A stretch of 64,000 nt of DNA, from NCBI GenBank assembly GCA_963971405.1, contig OZ020489.1:34939047-35003046 (forward strand). The letters run 5' to 3'. Each line of letters begins with the position of its first letter. The first letter of the stretch is position 1. The DNA is from Psococerastis gibbosa. Taxonomy: Eukaryota > Arthropoda > Insecta > Psocodea > Psocidae. A program made the position numbers and the translations under genes. Below are positions 11,997-23,340 of this stretch, in pieces. The notes under the pieces are model-generated. The model had not been told where the DNA came from. It saw nothing but the letters and a program-made list of their open reading frames with translations, and searched no databases.

Positions 11997-12364
11997 CTGT
12001 GTGCATTTTAGGCCATTGGCAACATACGATTTCGATGTCAACATACACCTGCAACAAACGATAATGGAGAAGCTGAGACAAGTTTACTATTGACACAACT
12101 TAGGGGGCCCGGGTGGAGGGGGGGGGGGGTACTGAAAATATTAGAGCGAAATCGTATCAGAAGGTTTCAATTTTCTTCTTCTACTTCTTCTTTATCTTCT
12201 TTAAATCATTGAATATAATTACAAAAAGACTTTGACGGCCGGAGTTACATGTTTTATCGAAGGGTTTGAAACCAACCTTCCATCCCTATCTTGCATTCAT
12301 CTCTGTCCGGAGCCATTCTCTTGATTTCTTTTAATGTTTTATTATTTTTGATATAAATAAATAA

Positions 12365-12571
12365 ATAAATAAGGACGTTTTATTGTTTCTATTACTAAGC
12401 CAACCTAGCGGAGTTAGGGCCATAAAGCCCTCTCTTACACTCAACTAGGAAGGCCCGGGACCACCTGCTTTACATTCCCTCCGAAGCATGGCCAGAAAAT
12501 GTAGCCAGTGTGGGACTCGAACCAGCAACCTGTCGGGGGAAAGTCAGAGTCCGTACCACTACGCTACATCT
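12365..12571 (-). mobile_element. tRNA-derived SINE family 1
   Basis: Read on the minus strand it starts GATGTAGCGTAGTGGTACGG (Pol III A-box-like TAGCGTAGTGG), has the B box GGTTCGAGTCCC about 35 bp later, then TTTTCTGGCCATGCTTCGGA, GGGCTTTATGGCCCTAACTC and an A/T tail. About 205 bp. Other copies: 25630-25825, 29495-29645, 45253-45465, 49755-50030 and 63335-63532 (all -), plus 25008-25135 (+). Confidence 0.85.
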
Positions 12572-13234
12572 TCACATACAGTATTTAGTCAAAAAAGCTC
12601 ATTATAACTTGTCAAATTGTCAACAGGGCGGGGGGTGCAGGAGCTTTTGCTTACTGATTTCACAATTATCCCTCAATTCCCTAGTTAGACTATATGATAA
12701 TCATCGAGCAGATAGTGTTGATGGTTAACCCAATGCCTCGGCATTGTATAGAGCGTGGCTTCGAGCCCCGCTATATCCATTTATATTTTATTTTTCAGTT
12801 ATAAATGCCTTGTTGAAGTTGCTTCTCTACTATGTCAATTTCATTTATTATATAGTATAATAATGCAACACAACAATAGAATTGAAAATTCAACACAATT
12901 ACATTAGGTACGTGAATAATGCACAAATCTGTTGCCCAAAATGTGTGTTAGTACTTCAAAATGAGGTTAACATGTATGACAATGGCCGAAACAAGGAAAG
13001 TCAAAGTGGATTACAAATTAAATTTCAAACCCGAAATGGACATAAGAGTTGCTCAAAAAAATTGCCGGCCTGTATTGGCCGGTAATTGGCCTCGGTGCAG
13101 TCTGGCAAAGTGCCCTGCCCTTGCTTTGTTTTTGCCCGAATTTACAGCATAAACTCGATACAAAGATGTAATGAGCCATTACAAGTCAACGATGCACTTC
13201 GCTTCAATTCATCAATTTCACTAGTGGCTTGCTG

Positions 13235-13345
13235 GCGCCGCAGTATTTCAGTTGGTAAGGAACTGGACTATGGGCTTATAGTTCCAGGTTCGAGACTTCA
13301 TACATATGGAAATTTTCGTTGGTCCTCCCAACCCCAATGGATAGT
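13235..13345 (+). repeat. tRNA-like SINE head
   Basis: TATTTCAGTTGGTAAGGAAC then GGTTCGAGACTTCATACATA, with the body TCCTCCCAACCCCAATGG following. Pol III box spacing is about right, without a cloverleaf. Confidence 0.5.
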
Positions 13346-13421
13346 CATAGACCATCCGTGGGTCTTTAAACACCTATAGAAACATAGTAAAGTCTCTCTG
13401 TCCGTTTAATATGGTTCTTAA

Positions 13422-13807
13422 AGCTGAGTGTTCAAAATGTTTTGTAAACAAGAAATTTGGCTGATTTTTTGACGAAAATAATTTATTGCTCATTCCACAG
13501 ATACAAAGATAACAAAGTGAACAGATAAAACACTCATAAAAAAATCCAAGTTATCGCAGGAAGTTTATATTTTCTGAACTGAAATATTATTACCTTAAAA
13601 AACTTGGATAAAGAGCCTTAAGCCAATTTTGTAGCACAGTTGTAAATCTGTAAGGGAAATAGACAGCTTTCCCTGAAAGCTCGTATTTTTTAAGATTTTT
13701 TCATCTGTTCTCTTTTATATCTTTGTGGCTGTGGAACGAGCAATTAATTAATTTCGTCCAAAAAGTACGATAATTTCTTGTTAACAAAACATTTTGAACA
13801 CTCAGGC
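13422..13807. mobile_element. TTAA-flanked MITE, 386 bp, copy 1
   Basis: The left end AGCTGAGTGTTCAAAATGTT is mirrored at the right (GGCTGAGTG...in reverse complement). TTAA sits on both sides (13418-13421, 13808-13811), as for piggyBac or Kolobok elements. No ORF. Confidence 0.9.
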
Positions 13808-13912
13808 TTAAATACGTACTAAGCTTACCATAAGAGAAAACTAACCTGGTTTTTGCTTCCTAAAGTGTTTCCAAAACTGACCACGTCACATGATATCGAG
13901 ACAATTTATTAA

Positions 13913-14298
13913 GGCTGAGTGTTCAAAATGTTTTGTAAACAAGAAATTATTGTACTTTTTGGACGAAATTAATTAATTGCTTGTTCCACAGCCACAAAGA
14001 TATAAAAGGGAACAGATGAAAAAATCTTAAAAAATACGAGCTTTCAGGGAAAGCTGTCTATTTCCCTTACAGATTTACAACTGTGCTACAAAATGGGTTT
14101 AAGGCTCTTTATCCAATTTTTTTAAGGTAATAATATTTCAGTTCAGAAAATATAAACTTCCTGCGATAAGCTTGGATTTTTTATGAGTTTTTTATCTGTT
14201 CACTTTGTTATCTTTGTATCTGTGGAATGGGCAATAAATTATTTTCGTCAAAAAATCAGCAAAATTTCTTGTTTACAAAACATTTTGAACACTCAGCC
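13913..14298. mobile_element. TTAA-flanked MITE, 386 bp, copy 2 in opposite orientation
   Basis: Reverse-orientation copy of 13422-13807 with exactly the same length. TTAA lies at 13909-13912 and 14299-14302. The two copies are 105 bp apart and would form a 386-bp hairpin. Confidence 0.92.
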
Positions 14299-14854
14299 TT
14301 AATCATTAGCTTTAATCTGTTTATTGCTGCCTCTCTTTGCAAACAAAGAATTTATAATGACACCTACACACAAAACAAACGGAGCTTCGTATCAATAAAC
14401 ATTGGTACAATTTTTTATTTGTAAACAAACACCCAAATTAAATTTGGTCGTACCCAGTCCATTATTCTGTCCCTAATCACTGTAAGACGGCGAAAAAGTT
14501 ATATTATGTAATTTATGTTACCGATGAGTTAGAAAAAGAGACCCCAGTGAGGTTTACTCTTGGGGGTTAAAAATGTAAACAGAACAATTTTGATTCCATT
14601 CTAAAATTACCTCATTTTTTAAATCCCAGGTTAAGATTAAAAATAAAAAAATGTAAATGTAAAAATGTAAACAAGATAATTTTATAATGGAAAGTGCTAT
14701 TCAAAATTGTTTGCAAACATTATTAAACCCAGGAATAAGTTAATACTAATCGCCGTAGTAGACCCACTGATGATATCAAAGTTATGAAATTGAGAATACA
14801 GTGACGGCTACACGTCAGTATAGACGTGTCCAAATATAGAGGGAACTTTCTTCT

Positions 14855-16190
14855 TAAGTTCAATGTAATCTCAATAATAGCTGTACGTTCAATTTTTCCT
14901 TGGAAATGTAGCGAAACATGTAGATGTATGGCTACTGGTTAGTAGTAGTAATATGGTTGGACACAGTCCCAGGCCACGATGTGGGCCCATAGAACAGTGG
15001 ACTTCCGGATTCCGAAACACAGTGAAGTCACACGATTAGTTCGGAGGTGACCAGGACAAGTCCTACCATGTTTCCCTACCGGCACTGTGCACACAACCAA
15101 GTTATCTGAAGCTTTGAACCTGCTCTGGTCTGCTGGATTCAACTTGGTATGGTGGCCGGCTGTGGCTACTGGTTAGTCTCTTATCAATGTTTGTTCAATT
15201 TCAATTTAAACGTACAATGTAATCTCAATATTAGCTGTAAGTTCAATTCTTCTTCTTCTTCTCGTGCCCCTTCAACGTTGAAGATTGGCGATCATTTGAG
15301 CGAAATTCGCTCATGATGATTGTACAAGGGATGCCCCGAAGGACCTTTAATGCAGTGGTTTCCCGTTGCCTTCTGCATCCTTATGCCGTTGACTCCTCTG
15401 TTGAATTCTTCCGCCTTTAGGGAGCTTTTTCTCTCCCATGGACAAAAGGGTGCCCATGCCCTAGCTCCAAGGAGCTAGGTGGGGGATCTTTAACCGGACC
15501 CCACTCGGTACTGCTTGGTCGGGGACTGCTTATTCATCTTATTCGCAGCTAACCATCATATCTGATGGCCGTTCACTATCCGCCACCCCACTAGTAGCCT
15601 GCAGTTGAGCCCTAGCAAGTTCAGCCTTAGTAAGTTCAATTGGTCCTAGGTAATGTAGCAAAAATGTAAATGTGTCAAGTGTGGCTACTGGTTAGTCTCT
15701 TATCAATTTCTTTTCAATTTTAATTTCAACGTACAATGTAATCTCAATATTAACTGTAAGTTCAATTGTTCCATGGAAATGTAGAGAAAAATGTAGATGG
15801 GAGGCTACTGGTTAGTCTATTATCAATTTCTTTTCAATTTTAATTTCAACGTATAATGTAATCTCAGTATTAACTGTAAGTTCAACTGGCCCTTGGAAAT
15901 GTAGCGAAAAATGTAGATGGGTTAGTCTCTTATCAATTTTTTTTCAATTTTAATTTCAACGTACAATGTAATCTCAATATTAGCTGTACGTTCAATTGGT
16001 CCTTGGAAATGTAGCAAAAATGTAGATGTGTCATGTGTGGCTACTGGTTAGTCTCTTATCAATTTCTTTTCAATTTTAATTTCAACGTACAATGTAATCT
16101 CAATATTAGCTGTACGTTCAATTGGTCCTTGGAAATGTAGCAAAAATGTAGATGGGTGGCTACTGGTTAGTCTCTTATCAACACTGAAGG
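14855..16190 (+). repeat. Minisatellite of about 120 bp, interrupted array
   Basis: The unit phrase GGCTACTGGTTAGTCTCTTA followed by CAATTTTAATTTCAACGTAC, AATGTAATCTCAATATTAGC and GGAAATGTAGCAAAAATGTA recurs at about 15165, 15682, 15803, 15915, 16039 and 16159, with partial units at 14855-14945. An R3 copy (14950-15165) and a 395-bp block starting CTTCTTCTTCTTCTCGTGCC (15247-15640) interrupt it. The block is probably a retroposed element. Confidence 0.85.
14950..15165 (-). repeat. Repeat family R3, shorter subfamily
   Basis: ACGATTAGTTCGGAGGTGAC, AGGACAAGTCCTACCATGTT and CCGGCACTGTGCACACAACC are shared nearly exactly with 52845-53035. The TATAGTCTCAGCGCGTTATC block of the long form is absent. 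Confidence 0.75.
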
Positions 16191-16199
16191 ACTACCCAC

Positions 16200-17230
16200 A
16201 TGCAGACCGCGATAACGACGCTCAATATTTACGGTTTACTAGGTTCGGGACGGTTAGGTTCGGATCGAAACCACATCCGACTACACAGTGTGATTTTTTG
16301 CCTTCAACCCCAAAATGTGATTAATTATGCCCTATTCCTTATATCCAGCGATACACAATAGTTGTATTATAAATTACCTTCCGAAGTTTTAAAGATTTTT
16401 CTCCTTCCTCACCGCCCTCTAATTTCCGGCGGGCAATTAAGTTCACACTCAGGAATGTATCCTGGATACACGAAGGTTCCCTAACTTTCATTTGCTACGG
16501 ACCCCCCAAACGTTTTGCGCACCCCAAATCTTTTTTAGCCTAACCCCCCCCCCCTCAATCCTCAAACAATAGGTCTTGATATAAAAATTGATTGATGACG
16601 ATGGAGCATGCTAGAGTAAGCATCTGATGATAAATCCGTTTGGATAGATTTTGACCAGGCAAATTATTCGGAAACATAGACTCAATTGAAATTGAAATTT
16701 AAAACGACTTCATTGAAAAAGAAACAAAAGGTGAACAATAAGGCTATATAGTCTTGTTTTCATGCCTACCCTAAAAAAACAAAAATATTGTATTATTGAT
16801 AAAAATACTTAAAATTAAATAGAGAAGAAAAGAAAAAAGAGAGGAAGAGAAGAAAACAAAAAAAGGATAAAATACATGCAATTTCAGAAATTTGTGGACT
16901 TTACTCAGTTTACTTCTTTTCCACTGAGAAGTAAATGCTTCCACAATTTTTGAATTTTTCAAAATTCTTCCCGATCCCCAACTCCCTCTCTAAAGTCTAA
17001 AATAGCGAATCAGAATAAATTATATTGATTAATAAAAAGAACAATAGAGTTGGTTACACTTAAATCTAAAAATTTAACTGAAACAACGTAGACAAGGGCG
17101 CAATTTCGATATTCTTCATTCTTCATGAGGGGGGGGGGGGGTGAGATGACAAATAGGTACATTTTTTAACAGGGTTGTAAAGATTTCCTTGATGGTCAGG
17201 GTCAATGTCTTATTTTTTTCCAATCCCAGG
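16200..17230. other. No gene seen
   Basis: AT-rich, with a GGACCCCCCAAACGTTTTGC phrase of hAT-remnant type at about 16498, a purine run at 16822-16865 and a G run at 17129-17141. No coding sense. Confidence 0.4.
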
Positions 17231-17399
17231 GGGTCACTTAACCCCCCCCCCTCTCCCCCCTCCTGGGACCCTAAAGGACTCCCCTACAACGAGAAGCACC
17301 TCTAATTGAATCGAATCCATGATGTATGCCTTTCCGTGGTACACTGGCGTTCTATAAAGGCGAGGTGGTACGTTTATAAATAAAGTATCACACTTGTAA

Positions 17400-17660
17400 C
17401 TTACATACTTACTTCTTACTCTTTGGCCAAGTGAAGGGCCGTGGCCGGCGCCAGGCTGCGTGGTCCTGCGCTCTCTTTCGTCGACGCCAAGGGCCGCCAG
17501 ATCCCCCTCAACGTCATCCAGCCATCGCATCCGTGGTCGTCACACTCGTCTTCTCCCTTGAGGCACAATACGTAAGGCTGCATGTTGCCCAATTGTGTGG
17601 CATTCATTCCTCGTGCCCTAGCCATCTGACGCTGGCTCCCTTGATTTCGGGCCCTATCGT
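17400..17660 (-). pseudogene. LINE ORF2 C-terminal tail remnant
   Basis: Minus-strand frames read RMRWLDDVEGDLAALGVDER and downstream GHGPSLGQRVRSK, matching the common (K)RWLDDVEEDLRALGV...WR..V..A pattern found after the RT domain in many arthropod LINEs. Several frames are needed, so it is decayed. Confidence 0.55.
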
Positions 17661-17837
17661 ATTTTATATTAAAAATAGATTATTATTATTTTTAGCTTCT
17701 CGCGACATGCATACTGTATTGTAAAATTTGAATTTACCAAATTTAAGCAAATGATTGACTTCTGACCACCCCAACACGTGGTTTCCCACTGTGGGGTAGT
17801 CGTTTTACATTGCATTGTACTGAATTATCAAATGGCA

Positions 17838-18052
17838 AATGGATGGGGCATATTCTGAGACACGAAGGCCTTCTCAACAACTTCATTGAGGGTATGGTTG
17901 AAGGCACCAACTCAAGAGAGTGACAGAGGAAGGATGTCATGAAAGACCTAGGGTGCGACACTTATAAAGGACTACAAAGAATCGCACAAAACAGACCAGA
18001 GTGGAGAAGAAGACTTCAACATTCGCTGCAAACTAATCCATAGATTATAACT
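17838..18052 (+). pseudogene. LINE ORF2 C-terminal tail remnant
   Basis: One frame reads KWMGHILRHEGLLNNFIEGM, VEGTNSRE, a stop, then QRKDVMKDLGCDTYKGLQRI and AQNRPEWRRRLQHSLQTNP with a terminal stop. GHILRH..LL..I.EG...G and the R-P-E-W-R-R end are typical of the region after the RT domain. One internal TGA breaks the frame. Confidence 0.7.
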
Positions 18053-18124
18053 CAAGAAGAAGACTAAATTATTCTGAATAGTATTACCACTAAACTCAAC
18101 ATAGCCTGGACGGGACGAACTGTT

Positions 18125-18510
18125 CTTTATTAGGTTGTTGTTGTTTCCAACGCCTGCTTTCAGCATTTCTGCTTTAAGCAACCTTGTTAGCCTGGCGGGG
18201 GGAGTGAGTCTGTTTGTTAACTTGAGGCACCCTGAGGGCAGACTCCTTCACCTCGGGGGAAAGGGGCGTTGCTGACAGGGAGGACCTCCTGATTATAGTA
18301 GATTCCGAACCACTTGGGAAACATGGTAGAGTCACACGATTAAATCGGAGGTGACCAGGACTCGAAACGCACGTAAACTGACTGGTATAGTCTCAGCGCG
18401 TTATCATGTCCCACCATGTTCCCCTGCTAACGTTGTGCACACTACCAAGTTTGCCGCAGTTTGAAACATGTTCTGCTCTCATGAAATCAACATGGTAAGG
18501 CCGTTGGCGT
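18125..18510 (-). repeat. Interspersed repeat family R3, most complete copy
   Basis: Recurrent phrases: GTTGTTGTTTCCAACGCCTG, CAGGGAGGACCTCCTGATTA, GATTAAATCGGAGGTGACCA, GCGCGTTATCATGTCCCACC and ACGTTGTGCACACTACCAAG. Other copies: 28385-28660 (-), 14950-15165 (-), 52845-53035 (-), and a + copy split by a SINE (about 7280-7350 and 7548-7795). No coding sense. Confidence 0.8.
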
Positions 18511-19279
18511 TCTTTATTAGGTGCCATCTTATCCATCCACAATCTATTTTCCCCATACTCTTCCTAGATCCGTGCTCAACGAAAAGCTGATAGCAGATTC
18601 GGATTGTGATGTAGTGATGTTATCTTAATTAATTTAGCGAAAAGACATAACGCCTAACGAGATCAGTTTGCCAAATCTTTAATTGACCCAACACCTGGCT
18701 TTGATTGGCGTGCGATGGGGTCCTCTCGGCAAACTTATTACAAAGTGAACCACTTGATCAGCCGAATAACAGGTGTCCGGCTGGTTTTCTTAAAAAAAAG
18801 TGGAAACAACTTTTGTTAGGTAGCGGTTTCGGGGCCTTGGATTAAGTGTTGCAAAAACCATCTGATACGTAAGAAATTATACACTATAGATTAAATTGGG
18901 CTGGTTGATGGATATAATAATATTCCACATACAGTAAGGCCACACCCCAATATCCAGGACCGGATTAATGTATAATATTGCCATACGGACGCATAGAAAA
19001 TGCATTCATTATTAGCATACTCGAATAATATCTTATCGGTTATGGGTCCACTGAAGTGGCGTAGCCAGAATTTTTTTTTTTGGGGGGTCCAGTTTTTATG
19101 CAACATCAATCAATACATAACGTTTGCCCGCTTACGATAGGTTTTTTAATGGGGTGGTGTTTCATTTAGCGCATAAAGAAACACATTAACACAAATAATT
19201 TGATAAGTAAAAGCCGTCATTGTTTGGAACCCGGGAATGTTTTGTGTGTTGATGTTGTGGTCGGGAAAATAATGAACTA

Positions 19280-19545
19280 TTTTTTATTTTTTATTACATA
19301 CATAGCGTAGGTAGCGTAGAGGAAAAGCAGGGTGTGCGGAATCTCCCTACACCTGCAGCCTGATCGAGGCGATTATAATACCGGGGTTAAATAAATACCC
19401 TAGGATTATAACTGTAAACAAACCAATTTTGAATAGCACTTTCCATTATATAATTATCTTGTTTACATTTTTAATACCAGGGGATTAAATAAATACCGGT
19501 ATTATAATCGCCTCGATCAGGCTGCAGATCGGCCAGAGCCGAATG
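19280..19545 (+). repeat. Repeat R5, copy interrupted by the CTGCAG MITE
   Basis: TTATTACATACATAGCGTAG, GTAGCGTAGAGGAAAAGCAG and GGAATCTCCCTACAC precede the MITE at 19353-19527; ATCGGCCAGAGCC follows it. Confidence 0.85.
19353..19527. mobile_element. CTGCAG-ended foldback MITE, copy 1 (175 bp)
   Basis: The ends are perfect 32-bp inverted repeats beginning CTGCAGCCTGATCGAGGCGA. The core contains GTAAACAAACCAATTTTGAA and TTATCTTGTTTAC. It interrupts a repeat whose uninterrupted copy is at 6310-6400. Confidence 0.93.
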
Positions 19546-19677
19546 GGATTTTTAATATAGGTACAGGTAGTGTTAAATAGTAGGTGTTTATAATTTATAC
19601 CTAAACTGAAATATAAAAAAAAAGCGAATGTTGTCAGTTTGTTAAAGTTCTCGGCATGTCACTAGATATATATCGTA

Positions 19678-19874
19678 GTCCAAGCAAAATGAGAAAAGTA
19701 TGGACATGGAATGTTTTGATCCTGTGCAACACTGTAAAAATATTCTTTGCACCATTTTGTGTTACCTGTTTGCATTGGATGCAAGGCATAACAAAAATTG
19801 TGCAAAGAATATTTTCACAGTGTTGCACAGGATCAAAACATTCCATGTCCACACTTTTCGCATTTTGCGTGGAC
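19678..19874. mobile_element. Mariner-like hairpin MITE, 197 bp
   Basis: It starts GTCCAAGCAAAATGAGAAAA and ends CGCATTTTGCGTGGAC, with TA on both sides. The arms (ACATGGAATGTTTTGATCCT...) pair for about 80 bp, leaving a loop of about 40 bp. Confidence 0.85.
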
Positions 19875-20042
19875 TATAATAACTATACTAGTGCTGCTAC
19901 TAATATATATATATTATTGTATCTAGGATGTCAGCTGGAAATGTAAGAAGGACTTACCGTTAACCGTGCCAGTGCCGGATTTATGTTTTTTTATGAGTGT
20001 AGGCCACTTTATTTCCGCCGCCCCATGTACATACCTTTCTAA

Positions 20043-20911
20043 AAGAACCGGTCCGAGTTTACTCGAACTTGCTTTCCAATTTATCAACATTATTAGATAG
20101 AAAAAATGAGTAATTTCATGGTACATAATTTTCCAGTGGTTAAATTTCCGATATCTCGGGGGGGGGGGGGGGGGGGGGTTGTCCACCTGACGTCACTGAA
20201 AGTGAGATAAATTCTAGATAGGTCAGACAAACACATTAATTACCACACAGCAATAATGGCAGGGCACGCAATGCATTTGAGCGCGAATTTTCTATAATTT
20301 TTTCAAAAAATCATTTTTTGTGCAAAACCAAATATTTTTTTGGGTAAGCAACCTATCCGGTTTCGTTACTTAATGTAACACCTAAAACATGCCTGAAGGT
20401 AGAAATCATCGATAGAAAGGTTTCGCAGAAAAATTATTTTTTAGTCATTTTTCATTAAAATTTAGTTATTTTTATTTTTTTACCTCCAGAAGCAAACTAT
20501 CAAGGGGCAAGCGACCCCCCGCGTTTTGTCAACATTAATGACAACTACAATATATGAGCATTTAAAAGAAATCGTTGGAGCCGTTTTTGAGAAATAATTT
20601 TTTTAGACTTTTTTTTTGGAGTTTTTTGAGAATAAAACCCCCCAAATTGAGTTAGCCCAAAATAAAAAAAGTGGTTCCGAGGCATGATTTTTATAAATCT
20701 ACATGCCAAATTTCATTCAAATCCACCGAGTAGTTTGTCTGGAAATCGATGAACCGACAGACAGAGCGACAGACAGACAGACAGACATTTCGTAAAAACC
20801 ACTTTTTTGGGTTCGTGGGACCTCAAAACGTGTAAATCCGTTGAAATCTCGGAATCGAAAATTTCGACCATCACAAAGCTTTCCTTATACTACGTATAAA
20901 TTGGAAAGCAA
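20043..20911 (-). mobile_element. TTGCTTTCC-ended element, copy B (full form, about 870 bp)
   Basis: On the plus strand it runs from AAGAACCGGTCCGAGTTTAC to TATAAATTGGAAAGCAA. TTGCTTTCCAATTTA near one end is repeated inverted near the other, so the element has short terminal inverted repeats. GACAGACAGACAGACA and GATGAAATTTGGCATGTAG-type phrases mark the family. No ORF. Confidence 0.85.
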
Positions 20912-20919
20912 TGAACAAA

Positions 20920-22430
20920 ATATATAAACAAATGTGGCACCTAAATAACACAGTTATAACCAACTCAGAAGTACGTTTAGGATAGCACTCTGCGCTGGTT
21001 AGCTTGATTATCGGGTTTCACGTGTGTTAACTTAGCTTGATATAGCACACTTAACTAGATATAACTCGATAACGCAAACACGGTGAAGACCCCTAGCGTA
21101 GGGCACAGTAATACAATATTAAGGTACACCGAAAGATTGGCGGTGCAGTGAATGTAAAAAGATGACTCGCTTATAAATTTCGCTTGTAATTCGCATGGGC
21201 AGTTAAGATGTTCCTGACTGCCAACTGCACTTTATTAAAAAGTGAAAGTTGCGAAAATCAAAGTGATTGACTGATTTCGCCTAGTTCAGAGTATTATATT
21301 ATATATATATGTAAATACAATGAACATTATAAAAAGGTTAATCGCATGCAAACAATTCAATGAATGTATCCGATTGACCTCTTCAGTCGCCTCACTAAGT
21401 TACCTAATAGGTAATTGTGTCGAGTTATTTCCGGGGGGGGGGGGGTATTTGGGGGTTAAAATAGGAAAAACATGTGTAGGATAGATTACATCAGAGCGGA
21501 ATAAATTAACTTACAGTGGGATTTACTAAATTTTGGTGGGGGCAGCTACCCCTCCTGCCCCCCCCCCCCTGTATCCGTCCACGTGTCTAGCTGATATCCG
21601 ATTGACATCAATATCTTCGCTGGCAATGTGGGATAAGTAGGCCTGGGTCCATCAAACAAATTAAAATTACCACTCTAATTCTTATACCATTTTGATATTC
21701 TTACAAGTATCATAGCCTACTGTATTGATCACATTAGCCATATAAGCTCGCACTTTTAGGTTTGCAAGAAACGAAAAAACTTAGCCCACCATCATGGTAA
21801 AATATGACGTTTACCTACCATCAAGGTAGCAATTTCCCAGAACATTCTCATTTGAAAAGTCGGTGTCTTTATCAACAAAAAATTATTGTAAAATGCATAA
21901 GACACATTATTAAGTATGCTGCATGCACTGACTGCAAACAGTTGACATTACATCGGTAAAAAAAAGACGAAGTGCGCTCACAATTGAAATTTTTTGACAT
22001 GCAATACCTTATATAGCGTGCTGCACCTGAAATATACAAGGTATTGCGCCATCGAGGGTTTCGTGGGATCTACAAAGCCTATCATCTTCCTAGAATTTAA
22101 AAAACTGCACCAATAGTCCATTAATCTTGATTGTCATTTCATACATTTTTATTTCAATTGTTCGAGTATGTATTATAAGCTATGCCTACCTACTTGTGCG
22201 CCAAGTTTTTAGTTGCAAAGTAAAGTGAATTTTTTTATGCCTCCTTTAAAACATACGACAATGTGCCGAAGCTTTTTCCATGCGTACTGTAGCTTCCAGG
22301 GTTATTTATTTGTAATGGTGGCTTGGAGAATTTTGCGAAGCGACTGATTATTTATTTAAGTTACTTTAAAAAAAAAATCGGAACCAGTTGCGTTTGGTTT
22401 TGTCTTTTTACCTGTGAGGTCATGATTGGT
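20920..22430. other. No gene seen; SINE 2 piece and G/C runs
   Basis: Contains a family 2 SINE end on the minus strand (about 21335-21420), a G run at 21435 and a C run at 21561, then unique AT-rich sequence. Confidence 0.4.
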
Positions 22431-22439
22431 TAGCAGCAA

Positions 22440-22620
22440 CTCCTTGCATACCATCCTCCAGCTCTGTTGGTCCTGCGCCTTCCTCTTCAGCTCTTGGTAC
22501 GTTCAGGCTCCTGCGTCCTCCTTCAGTTGATCCATGAATTCCTTCTTCGGCGGCCCTCTTCTATTGGTTCCTTCCACTGTGCCCACAATGATTGATAGTG
22601 ACTGATAGGACCATCGGTTT
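22440..22620 (-). pseudogene. LINE ORF2 C-terminal tail remnant
   Basis: The minus strand reads GTNRRGPPKKEFMDQLKEDA, GA, a stop, then TYQELKRKAQDQQSWRMVCK and ELL. This is the usual RRGRPKK.WMD.LKED...Y..LK..AQDR..WR pattern. It abuts the tandem array at 22621-23320, which is built from similar tail sequence. Confidence 0.65.
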
Positions 22621-23340
22621 CTTCTTCTCTTCTTCAAGTTACATGTTGGCTGGTTGGCAGCAACGTGTGGCATCAATGCCTCCACTCTTCTCGATCCTGG
22701 GACGCCCTTTTAAGCTGACTCTTACATCCTCTTGCTGCAGGTATTCTTTTCTTGGGCGCCCAGGTCGGTTGACCTTCAGTTTCTTCTTCTCTTCTTCAAG
22801 TTACAGGTTGGCTGGTTGACAGCAACGTGTGGCATCAATGCCTCCACTCTTCTCGATCCTGGCACGCCCTTTTAGGCTGACTCTTACATCCTCTTGCTGC
22901 AGGTATTCTTTTCTTGGGCACCCAGGTCGGTTGACCTTCAGTTTCTTCTTCTCTTCTTCAAGTTACAGCAGGTCGACTGGTTGGCAGCAACGTGTGGCAT
23001 CAATGCCTCCACTCTTCTCAATCCTGGCACGCCCTTTTAAGCTGACCCTTACATCCTCCGTCACTTGCTGCAGGTATTCCTTTCTTGGGCACCCAGGTCG
23101 GTTGACCTTCAGTTTCTTCTTCTCTTCTTCAAGTTACATGTTGGCTGGTTGACAGCAACGTGTGGCATCAATGCCTCCACTCTCCTCGATCCTGGCACGC
23201 CCTTTTAAGCTGACTCTTACATCCTCTTGCTGCAGGTATTCTTTTCTTGGGCGCCCAGGTCGGTTGACCTTCAGTTTCTTCTTCTCTTCTTCAAGTTACA
23301 GCAGGTCGACTGGTTGGCACCCTCTACAGCTCCCCGTATG
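22621..23340. repeat. Five-unit tandem array (162-171 bp) of LINE-tail sequence
   Basis: The phrase CTTCTTCTCTTCTTCAAGTT recurs at 22621, 22783, 22945, 23116 and 23278: spacings of 162, 162, 171 and 162 bp, all multiples of three. Minus-strand units read LKVNRPGRPRKEYLQQEDVR, similar to the RPGRPRK.YLQQLMEDV tail at 52600, so the unit derives from a LINE 3' coding tail. The plus strand of the array is also open (SFFFSSSSY-rich), a by-product of the CTT-rich, in-phase period; I do not regard it as a gene. Confidence 0.88.

Noticed and set aside
12715..12775. tRNA-like stretch with GGCTTCGAGCCCC
   Set aside because: Only the T-arm pairs convincingly; the acceptor stem has mismatches and the length is wrong.
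15660..16190. CRISPR-like regular repeats
   Set aside because: Repeats of about 120 bp with no unique spacers; a eukaryotic minisatellite.
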